A stretch of 5,674 nt of DNA from an uncultured Allobaculum sp. (GCA_948467695.1 CAOKFJ010000134.1:1-5674), one strand, 5' to 3'; numbered from the stretch's first letter, positions 1 to 5,660 are shown. Notes: generated by a model from the sequence alone, not told the origin. Numbers and translations are program-made.

Positions 1-115
1 GTTTGGGAGAATTGACGCTGCGGATGATTTCAAGGATCTGCTGCTCGTAGCGTGGTCGGGAGTGCACGACTTCCTGCTCGGGCGCAGCCTGTACATTGGT
101 GTTCTGTTCGTCCAT
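1..115 (-). CDS. Partial N-terminus of a probable second MgtE-type Mg2+ transporter
   Basis: Only the first 38 codons are present; the gene runs off the left edge. The ATG at 115 is set by a strong Shine-Dalgarno (AAAGGAG, 124-130) with 8 nt spacing. It lies 15 nt after the stop of the upstream mgtE with no terminator between, so the two are probably co-transcribed. The peptide aligns without gaps to the first 38 residues of that mgtE: R20, P21, Y23, I27, I31 and S36-P37-K38 are identical, with the pattern Y-x3-I-x3-I-x4-SPK shared. This is the start of the MgtE N domain, so a tandem paralogue is inferred. That the region is coding is well supported by the RBS and spacing; the family call rests on 38 residues. 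The acidic/Gln-rich leader (residues 2-19) is not conserved between the two copies. Confidence 0.7.
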   Translation of the reverse strand, partial: MDEQNTNVQAAPEQEVVHSRPRYEQQILEIIRSVNSPK

Positions 116-123
116 CAGTCATT

Positions 124-130
124 CTCCTTT
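124..130 (-). promoter_or_regulatory. Ribosome binding site of the partial downstream gene
   Basis: AAAGGAG on the minus strand, directly after the mgtE TAG stop (131-133) and 8 nt before the ATG at 115. It decides this start over an overlapping ATG at 120-122, which lies too close to the site and opens an unrelated frame ending at 30. Confidence 0.75.
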
Positions 131-1570
131 CTACATGTGCAGCATCTGAATCAGGAAGATCCAGATCATGGAATAGTAAGTTGTCGCACCGATCAAGTCG
201 TTGAGGGTTGTGATCAGCGGACCGGATGCGACAGCGGGATCGATGCCCAGTTTCTGGAAAACGATCGGTACGGCTGTTCCAGTAAAGGACGACATGACCA
301 TACTGCAAAGCATCGCCACCGCGATGCAGGCGGAAATGGCATAGGCATGCATCCAGTCGTAGCCGGCAGAGAAGTGAATGAACACGCCAAGCACCAGTGC
401 CGAGAGCAGTCCGATGATGACACCGTTGGACAGACCGGCGAATACTTCTTTTGTCACCAGGCGCATGCGCTGCTTGTTGGTCAGATCCGGATCGGAAAGT
501 ACGCGAATGGATACCGCCAGCGACTGTGTACCGACGTTTCCGGCCATTCCCAGAATCAGCGACTGGAAAACGACAGCGACAGTAAGCGCCGCAACGACAG
601 ATTCGAACATGCCGATGACGACGGAAACACCAAGCGAAAGTCCCAGCAGCAGAATCAGCCACGGGGTTCGTTTTTTCAGCGATTCAAACAAGGTTTCTTC
701 AAGATCTTCCTGCGAAGACAGACCAGCCAGTCGGGCGTAGTCTTCGCTCATTTCCTTGGCGAACAGTTCAAGCAAATCCTGACGGGTGATGATACCCTCG
801 ATCTGGTTGTCGCTGCCCAGAACAGGAATGGAATCTTCTTCGTATTCTTTTAAATCGTCCATCAGCGCATCGATCGGTTCGCTTGCGTAGACGATCGGGA
901 AGTTGACCTGGATGATGGATTCAAGCTCTTCATCGGCCATCGCCGCGAACAGATCTTGAATGTAGATCGCACCATAGTACAGACCGTTTTCATCGACGAC
1001 ATAGAGAATGGACAGATTGTCCGTATTGGTTTCTCTTGCCTGATCGCGCATGGAGCGCATCGCCTGTTTGATGGTGTAGTTTTTCTTGATTTCAATATAG
1101 TCGGTGCTCATCTGCGAACCGATTTCGTCTTCGCCATAAGCGGCGAGTTTGACGAGCTTGCTTCGGGTTTCACTGTCGAGCAGTTCAAAAATGACATCGC
1201 GTCGGGTGCGGTTCATGTTCTTGAGAATGGTGCCGGCTTCGGCAGGCTCCATTTCGGACAGGATCGCGATGGCTTTTTTGATGTTAATGGCGCTGAGATA
1301 CTCAGCCTGTTCATCTTCATCGAGGTAGGAAATGACCTCGGCGAGATGTTCGACATCGAGAAGCTTGAACAGCTTTTCGCGCACGGTCGGATCAAGACGG
1401 GTAAACGCGTCCGCAACGTCGGACGCGTGGAATTCTTCGAGTTTCTCGCGAAGAACTTTCGGGGAAAGCTTCTGACTGATCAGCTGCACGATCTCGATGT
1501 CGTAATCGGGACGCACGCCCGGAATGTTAGCCGGGACATTATTGAGTGCGTCATGATTCAGATCGCTCAT
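131..1570 (-). CDS. mgtE: Magnesium transporter MgtE
   Basis: A 479-residue Mg2+-gated inner-membrane channel/transporter of the MgtE family, slightly longer than the usual ~450 because of a ~20-residue N-terminal extension. Domains in order: the MgtE N helical-repeat domain (~25-150); a first CBS domain starting at GSQMSTDYI (151-159), with a second at ~216-275, together the cytosolic Mg2+ sensor; a connecting helix (~276-300); then about five membrane segments from ~303 to 475. Family hallmarks are visible: GNVGTQS (344-350) and DPAVASGPLITTLND (444-458). D458 corresponds to the pore Asp of characterised MgtE. Acidic residues are abundant in the N and CBS domains, as expected for Mg2+ gating. 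The ATG at 1570 has a full AGGAGG SD (1575-1580). Upstream sits a candidate leader ORF ending inside this SD; downstream is an apparent tandem paralogue. No residue known to be essential looks missing. Confidence 0.95.
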   Translation of the reverse strand: MSDLNHDALNNVPANIPGVRPDYDIEIVQLISQKLSPKVLREKLEEFHASDVADAFTRLDPTVREKLFKLLDVEHLAEVISYLDEDEQAEYLSAINIKKAIAILSEMEPAEAGTILKNMNRTRRDVIFELLDSETRSKLVKLAAYGEDEIGSQMSTDYIEIKKNYTIKQAMRSMRDQARETNTDNLSILYVVDENGLYYGAIYIQDLFAAMADEELESIIQVNFPIVYASEPIDALMDDLKEYEEDSIPVLGSDNQIEGIITRQDLLELFAKEMSEDYARLAGLSSQEDLEETLFESLKKRTPWLILLLGLSLGVSVVIGMFESVVAALTVAVVFQSLILGMAGNVGTQSLAVSIRVLSDPDLTNKQRMRLVTKEVFAGLSNGVIIGLLSALVLGVFIHFSAGYDWMHAYAISACIAVAMLCSMVMSSFTGTAVPIVFQKLGIDPAVASGPLITTLNDLIGATTYYSMIWIFLIQMLHM

Positions 1571-1574
1571 GATA

Positions 1575-1581
1575 CCTCCTA
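1575..1581 (-). promoter_or_regulatory. mgtE ribosome binding site overlapping the leader ORF stop codon
   Basis: The minus strand reads TAGGAGG: the leader ORF stop (1579-1581) shares two bases with the mgtE SD AGGAGG (1575-1580), and the mgtE ATG follows 4 nt later. This is a classic termination-reinitiation arrangement. An upstream CTCCT/CCTCC tract (1588-1594) is complementary to the SD and could mask it. Confidence 0.7.
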
Positions 1582-1659
1582 GCGGGCGGAGGAGAAATTG
1601 CTGGCAAGGTCCGCCCGGCCTGTGCAGTTGACCAGCGGAGCCGGATCATCGTTTGTCAT
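1579..1659 (-). CDS. Candidate leader peptide (26 aa) of the mgtE operon
   Basis: A short ORF beginning MTNDDPAPL and ending NFSSAR. It is preceded by GAGGTGA (1667-1673), a seven-base match to the consensus Shine-Dalgarno with 7 nt spacing to the ATG. Its TAG overlaps the mgtE SD, so ribosomes finishing it stop 8 nt before the mgtE start codon. Codons 4-8 encode Asp-Asp-Pro-Ala-Pro. Established knowledge: the E. coli mgtA leader peptide MgtL begins MEPDPTPLP, and Asp/Pro-rich N-termini destabilise the ribosome when Mg2+ is low. Inference: this peptide may act as a translation-based Mg2+ sensor for mgtE. The ORF also spans GC-rich inverted repeats that could refold depending on ribosome position. 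It has no hydrophobic segment, so it is unlikely to be a membrane small protein. Chance occurrence of an 81-nt ORF is not negligible; the SD, stop position and context are what support it. Confidence 0.6.
   Translation of the reverse strand: MTNDDPAPLVNCTGRADLASNFSSAR
1583..1617 (-). repeat. Inverted repeat (8 bp stem) in the mgtE leader RNA
   Basis: On the minus strand CGGGCGGA (1610-1617) and TCCGCCCG (1583-1590) are perfect complements separated by 19 nt. The 3' arm ends just 2 nt before the mgtE SD. The arms lie inside the candidate leader ORF, so a translating ribosome would open this stem. There is no T-run after it, so it is not an intrinsic terminator; a role in translation control or Rho access is inferred. 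Confidence 0.6.
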
Positions 1660-1671
1660 TCGGGCATCACC

Positions 1672-1736
1672 TCGCTTTCACGCTTTATTATAGGTCAGCA
1701 AATCTCATCTTGCCGTCATAAATTCGCCTTCACGCT
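1672..1736. repeat. Direct repeat flanking the mgtE promoter
   Basis: TCGCTTTCACGCT (1672-1684) and TCGCCTTCACGCT (1724-1736) match at 12 of 13 bases, 52 bp apart (about five helical turns). One copy covers the predicted transcription start and the other lies upstream of the -35 region. They may be binding sites of a regulator; no known operator consensus was recognised. Confidence 0.4.
1687..1716 (-). promoter_or_regulatory. Candidate promoter for the mgtE operon
   Basis: A perfect -10 box TATAAT (minus, 1687-1692). The -35 is weak: ACGGCA at 1711-1716 with 18 bp spacing, or CGGCAA with 17 bp. Initiation would fall near 1679-1681, only a few bases before the leader ORF SD, leaving no room for an aptamer between promoter and leader. 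The poor -35 could mean activator dependence. Confidence 0.45.
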
Positions 1737-1740
1737 GACC
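1693..1740. repeat. 7 bp inverted repeat abutting the mgtE -10 box
   Basis: GGTCAGC (1693-1699) and its exact reverse complement GCTGACC (1734-1740), 41 bp apart start to start, about four helical turns. One arm touches the -10 hexamer and the other lies just upstream of the -35 region, a geometry compatible with paired operator half-sites. On the plus strand the right arm is followed by AATTTTTT, but the 34-nt loop makes a terminator unlikely. Confidence 0.4.
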
Positions 1741-1809
1741 AATTTTTTACGCGGGCAGATTCACTTTGCATAACTTGTCGATTACTTCGCTATTGTTGTG
1801 CTTACGGCT

Positions 1810-1851
1810 GTTGCGCGCGTGATCTGTTTTTGCGACAATCACGCAGGCAAC
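1810..1851 (+). repeat. Imperfect dyad upstream of the methyltransferase gene
   Basis: GTTGC-GC-GCGTGAT (1810-1823) pairs with ATCACGC-AG-GCAAC (1838-1851): 7 bp, a 2x2 internal loop, then 5 bp, with a 14-nt loop (1824-1837) carrying five T. It lies 68 nt before the rlmD start. It may be an operator or a 5' UTR stem-loop; the T-run is in the loop, so it is not a terminator. No convincing plus-strand promoter was found in 1741-1918. Confidence 0.4.
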
Positions 1852-1918
1852 GCACAAAACACAGGAAATGCTCTTCTTTGTGTCAAAATAATAGAAAGCG
1901 AAAGGAAGTTATCACGCT

Positions 1919-3259
1919 ATGAAATGTCCAGTATCCAAACTCTGCGGCGGCTGCGAGCTGCTGCAGGTCGCATATGAAAAACAGGGCCGCATGAAACAGG
2001 AAGAAGTTCAGGATCTTCTCGATCAGGCGAACCTGAAAATGGAAGCCATGCCTGTGACCATGGCAAAAGAATCCGTCAGCTATCGAAACAAAGTGATCTA
2101 CGGATTTGCCAAAGATAAAAACAAGAAAGTCTACGCCGGATTGTACGCTCCAAAATCCCATCGTGTCATCAACACGAAGGGATGCCGCATGCAGCCCGAT
2201 CTGGTTAATGAGATCCTTGATGAAATCGCGCGTCTTGTCGATTCCATGAAGATTGAACTGTATTCGCCTAAAACCGGTACCGGTCTGCTTCGCCATGTCC
2301 TTATACGCTACGCGCATGAAACACAGGAAGTGATGGTTGTTTTCGTCACCGCGTACAAGGAATTCCCCTCACGCAAGAACATGGTTCGCGCGCTTCGCGA
2401 AAAATTCCCGCAGATCAAAACCATTCTCCAGAACATCAACCCGCGCGATACATCGATCGTCCTTCAGGATGAAACGATGATTCTTTACGGTCAGGGAACC
2501 ATTACCGATATTCTGTGCGGCAAAAAAATCACATTCGGGGCTTCGTCGTTCTATCAGATCAACCACGACCAGTGCGAAGCGCTCTACACCAAAGCCAAAG
2601 ACATGCTTGCTCTGGATGGAAAAGCCGATCTTCTCGATACATACTGCGGTGTCGGTACAATCGGTCTGGTGATGGCTGATGGCTGCAAGCAGGTAACCGG
2701 TGTCGAGATCAATAAAGACGCTGTTGACAACGCGCGCTACAACGCAAAGCAGAATGGTGTGGAGAACATCCGCTTCATTGCGATGGATTCCACTAAATTC
2801 ATGCAGGATGCCGCTCGCAACCATAAAAGCTACGACGCCATCATTCTCGACCCGCCCCGCGCCGGAACGACGCGCGAATTCATTCAGGCGGCATGCAAGC
2901 TGCATCCAGGCAAGATTCTCTATATTTCCTGCGATCCCCATACGCTTGTACGCGATCTCGGTTTCTTCAAGCGAAACGGCTATGTGTCGAACAAAGTCGA
3001 ACTCGTCGATATGTTCCCCAACACCAAGCACATTGAATCGCTTGTTCTTCTGACACCCGATCCCAAAAAAGCAAAAAACGCTTATCGCGAGGGAGCGCAG
3101 AATAGCCGCAATGGAGCGGACGGCCGCAAAGGCGGAAGATTCGATCGCAATGCCAAAAACGCTTCAGCGCCCAAAGCGAAGAAACCCGCACGTGAACTGA
3201 ACCCTTACGAAAAAGCGCTCGCGGAATACAAAGCCGCAAAACGCAGAGGAAAGAAATAA
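1919..3259 (+). CDS. rlmD: 23S rRNA (uracil-C5)-methyltransferase, RlmD/RumA family
   Basis: A 446-residue SAM-dependent enzyme of the TrmA/RumA family that methylates C5 of uridine in 23S rRNA (U1939 in RlmD; Firmicutes RlmCD enzymes also modify U747). Visible features: [4Fe-4S] cysteines C3, C9, C12 and C89; FYQIN (211-215); SAM-binding loop DTYCGVGTIGL (240-250); acidic GVEIN (261-265); DPPR (311-314); catalytic nucleophile C338 in ISCDP; general base E373 in HIESL. It begins directly at the Fe-S motif, so the usual N-terminal TRAM RNA-binding domain is absent. A stop at 1892-1894 rules out an upstream extension. The SD is AAAGGAAG (1901-1908), 10 nt before ATG. After the catalytic fold (~380) comes a basic low-complexity tail with about 21 Lys/Arg in 66 residues, perhaps replacing TRAM in RNA binding. 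It diverges from mgtE and is probably monocistronic. The family call is firm; the exact target uridine is inferred. Confidence 0.93.
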   Translation: MKCPVSKLCGGCELLQVAYEKQGRMKQEEVQDLLDQANLKMEAMPVTMAKESVSYRNKVIYGFAKDKNKKVYAGLYAPKSHRVINTKGCRMQPDLVNEILDEIARLVDSMKIELYSPKTGTGLLRHVLIRYAHETQEVMVVFVTAYKEFPSRKNMVRALREKFPQIKTILQNINPRDTSIVLQDETMILYGQGTITDILCGKKITFGASSFYQINHDQCEALYTKAKDMLALDGKADLLDTYCGVGTIGLVMADGCKQVTGVEINKDAVDNARYNAKQNGVENIRFIAMDSTKFMQDAARNHKSYDAIILDPPRAGTTREFIQAACKLHPGKILYISCDPHTLVRDLGFFKRNGYVSNKVELVDMFPNTKHIESLVLLTPDPKKAKNAYREGAQNSRNGADGRKGGRFDRNAKNASAPKAKKPARELNPYEKALAEYKAAKRRGKK

Positions 3260-3283
3260 ATCCGCATACGATCAATACGTGCC

Positions 3284-3309
3284 AGCAACCGGAAAAATCC
3301 GTGCTTTTT
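3284..3309 (+). terminator. Possible weak intrinsic terminator of rlmD
   Basis: AGCA (3284-3287), a 2-nt bulge, CGGA, an AAAA loop, TCCG, then TGCT, running into TTTTT (3305-3309), 25 nt after the stop. The stem is short and bulged. A mutually exclusive longer pairing exists: AACCGGAA (3287-3294) with TTCCGGTT (3321-3328), 8 bp with a 26-nt loop. Confidence 0.45.
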
Positions 3310-3455
3310 GGCGCGATGTATTCCGGTTTCTATGCACGATCTGGTGCAAAAAGCGACAACCGCAGCCACAAATGAGCGATACGTCTTGTGCAGCACTTTT
3401 ATCACGCCCACAATAGAGATATTCCAAGTATCAAATTCAAATTGAACACAGAAAA

Positions 3456-3503
3456 CAGACCGGCAGAACTCTGAGATTTCAGATGTTCTTCCGGTTTGTT
3501 TTT
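3456..3503 (+). terminator. Intrinsic terminator or attenuator upstream of the phosphoesterase gene
   Basis: CAGACCGG (3456-3463) pairs with CCGGTTTG (3491-3498, one G-T wobble). After a C/T mismatch AGAAC pairs with GTTCT, and after a one-base bulge TCTGA pairs with TCAGA around a GATT loop. That gives about 18 bp, followed by TTTTT (3499-3503). It is 197 nt after the rlmD stop and 98 nt before the next start, so it may be the main rlmD terminator or an attenuator in the phosphoesterase leader. Confidence 0.7.
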
Positions 3504-3601
3504 CCCGATGGACTGCCTGAAGGACATCCGGTTTTTCGTCCTGAATAAGGTTTGACAGGCATTGGGCATCATCGACATGCAAATCGGAAGGGAGTGATTG
3601 G

Positions 3602-4333
3602 ATGCTGTATACAACAGGAGATACGCATGGCAATGCGATTCGCTGGAAAAGCGAAATCGATCCGTATTTGAAAGAGGGCGACACGATCATCGTTAACGGC
3701 GATTTCGGCATCGGCTTCTGGGAAGGCGGAGGCACAGGACAGCAGAAGTTTTTCGACTGGATGCAGACGCGTCCATATATGGTTCTGTTTATCGATGGCA
3801 ACCACGAAAACTTCGATCTGCTTGAGGTATATCCAAAAGAAAAGTGGAATGGCGGCTGGACGCATGTGATCGGCACAAATATACGTCATTTGATGCGTGG
3901 CGAGCTCTTCAATCTTGAAGGTCTTCGTGTGTTCGTGTTTGGAGGAGGATTCTCCCTTGATAAAGCGATGCGCATTGAAGGTTATTCATGGTGGAAACAG
4001 GAAATGCCGGATGAAACAGAATACGCGCACGGCAGAGAAACACTGAAGAAAGCGGATCATGAGGTGGACATTATTCTGACGCATACCGCGCCTGCGGAAT
4101 CCGTTTATTATCTAAGCAAACTGCGGCGAACAGGAATTGAGGACGATGTCGCAGAAGAAAGAGAACTGACATGGTTTCTGGACGAAGTTGCGCATAAGAC
4201 GAGCTACGATCGCTGGTATTTCGGTCACTTTCATGTGGATGAAGAAATATGGCGAAACCAGATCGCCACATCCGATACAATTCGTGAACTGAAAACAGGA
4301 AAACTTGTCCGCCAGTGGCCAAGATACAACTAG
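3602..4333 (+). CDS. Calcineurin-like metallophosphoesterase
   Basis: A 243-residue soluble dimetal phosphoesterase; no signal peptide or membrane segment is seen. The full motif set is present: GDTHGN (6-11; metal ligands D7, H9), GDFG (33-36; D34), GNHEN (66-70; N67, catalytic H68), LTHTAP (159-164; H161) and GHFH (208-211; H209, H211). FGGGFSLDKAMR (113-124) and a following SWW are typical of a subgroup common in Firmicutes genomes as an uncharacterised family. The substrate (phosphoprotein, nucleotide or nucleic acid) cannot be deduced. ATG at 3602 is preceded by AAGGGAGTGA with about 7 nt spacing and has no alternative in-frame start nearby. It appears to stand alone: a terminator-like hairpin lies upstream and a strong terminator follows. 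By eye its codons are slightly more A/T-rich than the neighbours, which could hint at separate acquisition, though this was not measured. Confidence 0.9.
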   Translation: MLYTTGDTHGNAIRWKSEIDPYLKEGDTIIVNGDFGIGFWEGGGTGQQKFFDWMQTRPYMVLFIDGNHENFDLLEVYPKEKWNGGWTHVIGTNIRHLMRGELFNLEGLRVFVFGGGFSLDKAMRIEGYSWWKQEMPDETEYAHGRETLKKADHEVDIILTHTAPAESVYYLSKLRRTGIEDDVAEERELTWFLDEVAHKTSYDRWYFGHFHVDEEIWRNQIATSDTIRELKTGKLVRQWPRYN

Positions 4334-4358
4334 AACCATCACCGAACAGATTCCCTAC

Positions 4359-4401
4359 AAAACAAGAGCACTTCCCCGATCGGAGGTGCTCTTGTTTTTT
4401 T
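4359..4401 (+). terminator. Strong intrinsic terminator after the phosphoesterase gene
   Basis: AAAACAAGAGCACTTCC (4359-4375) pairs with GGAGGTGCTCTTGTTTT (4382-4398) with one wobble, giving a 17 bp stem, a CCGATC loop and a T7 run (4395-4401). It begins 26 nt after the stop codon. Confidence 0.92.
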
Positions 4402-4486
4402 AACAAAGAAAAGCGTAGAAAGCAGCCAAACCGGATCGGCTGTTCAGAATATTAAAATACGAGATTCAATACAGTTAGTAACACTG
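4402..4486. other. Spacer between convergent terminators
   Basis: A/T-rich spacer with no ORF. It contains a small hairpin CAGCC/GGCTG (4423-4442) whose loop carries TCCGGTTT in inverse orientation (4428-4435), the same 8-mer seen three times upstream of the phosphoesterase gene. Confidence 0.4.
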
Positions 4487-4516
4487 AAAAACTCCCCCTC
4501 GATGAGAGAGGGGGAG
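4487..4516 (-). terminator. Intrinsic terminator of the KDG kinase gene
   Basis: On the minus strand CTCCCCCTC (4508-4516), a 7-nt loop, GAGGGGGAG (4492-4500), then TTTTT (4487-4491). A perfect 9 bp GC-rich stem, 79 nt after the kinase stop. Confidence 0.92.
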
Positions 4517-4595
4517 GGAAGTTGTTTGAGCGGGCGGTGCCGCGAAATCGCATAGGTATCGTGTTGCCAAGCGGTTAGCGGGTATTCGACAAGAC

Positions 4596-5660
4596 TCAGC
4601 GCTGGACACGTCCGGAAGCATCGCCGCCTGCGAGTTTGAGCACTTCTTCTTCGCTGACGAGATTGTAGTCGCCCTCAATCGAGTGCTTGAGCGCGGAGGC
4701 AGCCACAGCGAATTCGATCGCATTCTGATCATCCATTTTGGAGAGCAGTGCGTGAATCAGACCGCCGCCAAAGGAATCACCGCCGCCGACACGGTCAACA
4801 ATGTTCAGATCGTATTTTTTGGAAAATACGGAGCTGCCGTTTTTTCCGTCATAAAGCATGGCGGACCAGAGGTTGCGGTTGGCGCTGATGGATTCGCGAA
4901 GAGTGATCGCCACTTTATCGAAACCAAACTGATCGTGCAGTTTTCGCGCGACATCGATATAGCCATCATGATTGAGTTCGCCGCTTGTAATGTCGGTGTT
5001 TTCCGCCTCAATGCCGAAGACGTCTTTTGCATCTTCTTCATTGGCGATGCATACATCGACATACTTGCAGATCTCGGACATGACTTCGTTCGCTTTTTCT
5101 TTGGACCACAGTTTGTTGCGGTAGTTGAGGTCGATTGATACGGGGATGCCTTTTTCGCGGCATTTCTTTACAGCCTCGAGAGTGATTGATGCTGCATCAT
5201 CGCCAAGAGCGGGAGTGATGCCGGTTGTATGAAACCATGCGGCGCCATCCAGGATTTGATCCCAGTCGAAGTCTTCGCGTACGGCTTTAGCCATGGCGCT
5301 GCCGGCACGGTCGTAAATGACTTTGGAAGGACGCTGGGAAGCGCCTTTCTCCAGAAAGTAGATGCCGACACGCTCGCCGCCGCGAACGATATCACTGGTG
5401 TTTACACCGAATTTGCGCAGGGAGTTTACAGCAGCCTGACCGATTTCATGAGTCGGGAGCTTGGTGACAAAATGAGCGTCGTGACCATAGTTGGCCAGCG
5501 AAACGGCGACGTTGGCTTCACCGCCCCCGTATGTAGCGCCCAGCATGTCCGCCTGCACGAAACGAAGATAGCCGGATGGCGCAAGGCGAAGCATCAGTTC
5601 GCCAAAAGTAACAACTTTGTTTTTGAACCAACGCGACTTACGTCGCGGTGATCGCACCAA
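4596..5660 (-). CDS. kdgK: 2-keto-3-deoxygluconate kinase (PfkB family)
   Basis: A cytosolic PfkB/ribokinase-family sugar kinase. KDG kinase converts 2-keto-3-deoxygluconate plus ATP to KDPG in the catabolism of pectin and uronates. Visible features: N-terminal strand VVTFGELMLRLAP (16-28); PfkB substrate motif YGGGEANVAVSLANYG (44-59); DLNYR (177-181); ANEED (206-210); and the C-terminal signature DRVGGGDSFGGG (289-300) with anion-hole glycines and catalytic D295. The fold is complete to the TGA at 4596. The start is uncertain: no in-frame ATG precedes the first strand, the only candidates being TTG (5660) and GTG (5657). They give a basic stretch MVRSPRRKSRWFKNK not expected in the family, which usually starts MKK-VVTFGE. 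The first in-frame ATG (codon 23) would remove the conserved strand. A weak GGTGG (5670-5674) lies 9 nt before the TTG. The enzyme could act on a related ketodeoxy sugar acid. Confidence 0.85.
   Translation of the reverse strand: MVRSPRRKSRWFKNKVVTFGELMLRLAPSGYLRFVQADMLGATYGGGEANVAVSLANYGHDAHFVTKLPTHEIGQAAVNSLRKFGVNTSDIVRGGERVGIYFLEKGASQRPSKVIYDRAGSAMAKAVREDFDWDQILDGAAWFHTTGITPALGDDAASITLEAVKKCREKGIPVSIDLNYRNKLWSKEKANEVMSEICKYVDVCIANEEDAKDVFGIEAENTDITSGELNHDGYIDVARKLHDQFGFDKVAITLRESISANRNLWSAMLYDGKNGSSVFSKKYDLNIVDRVGGGDSFGGGLIHALLSKMDDQNAIEFAVAASALKHSIEGDYNLVSEEEVLKLAGGDASGRVQR
5632..5647 (-). repeat. GNRA-loop hairpin at the kdgK start region
   Basis: On the minus strand CGCGAC-GTAA-GTCGCG: a perfect 6 bp GC-rich stem closed by a GTAA (GNRA-type) tetraloop. 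It lies just upstream of the conserved kdgK coding start, within the doubtful N-terminal extension, and could impede or position translation initiation. Confidence 0.5.

Larger units (their letters stand above)
3260..3601 (+). other. Non-coding interval between rlmD and the phosphoesterase gene
   Basis: 342 bases without a supportable gene: the ORFs here are short, lack ribosome binding sites, or are antisense shadows. It holds the two terminator-like structures annotated separately, three copies of TCCGGTTT (3322, 3490, 3527), and a small hairpin AGGAC/GTCCT (3521-3542). A perfect TTGACA at 3552-3557 has no matching -10 box. A weak promoter-like pair TTGTGC/CACAAT (3386-3391/3409-3414) would put the terminator hairpin inside a leader transcript. 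No T-box or known riboswitch motif was recognised. Confidence 0.5.

Noticed and set aside
62..853. Long open frame on the plus strand opposite mgtE (also 956-1582)
   Set aside because: Antisense shadows of mgtE: the minus-strand protein has clear domains, while these are His/Arg/Gln-rich without family features.
1693..1748. Plus-strand intrinsic terminator (GGTCAGC/GCTGACC followed by AATTTTTT)
   Set aside because: The 34-nt loop without internal pairing makes a functional terminator improbable, and no plus-strand transcript is expected to arrive there.
1571..1760. M-box (ykoK) Mg2+ riboswitch upstream of mgtE
   Set aside because: GGTGA and CTGGTCAACTG fragments resemble parts of the M-box, but the spacing between them is too short, the conserved GGCTCC and CTGCCC blocks are missing, and the same bases form an ORF with an SD.
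2369..3031. Long minus-strand open frame opposite rlmD
   Set aside because: Shadow of the methyltransferase, whose Fe-S, SAM and catalytic motifs are all on the plus strand.
3552..3580. Promoter for the phosphoesterase with perfect -35 TTGACA
   Set aside because: At 16-18 bp spacing the -10 positions read gacatg/acatgc/catgca or similar, with no resemblance to TATAAT.
3205..3876. Minus-strand frame spanning the intergenic region into the phosphoesterase gene
   Set aside because: No ribosome binding site or recognisable domain, and it overlaps a well-supported gene and crosses hairpin structures.
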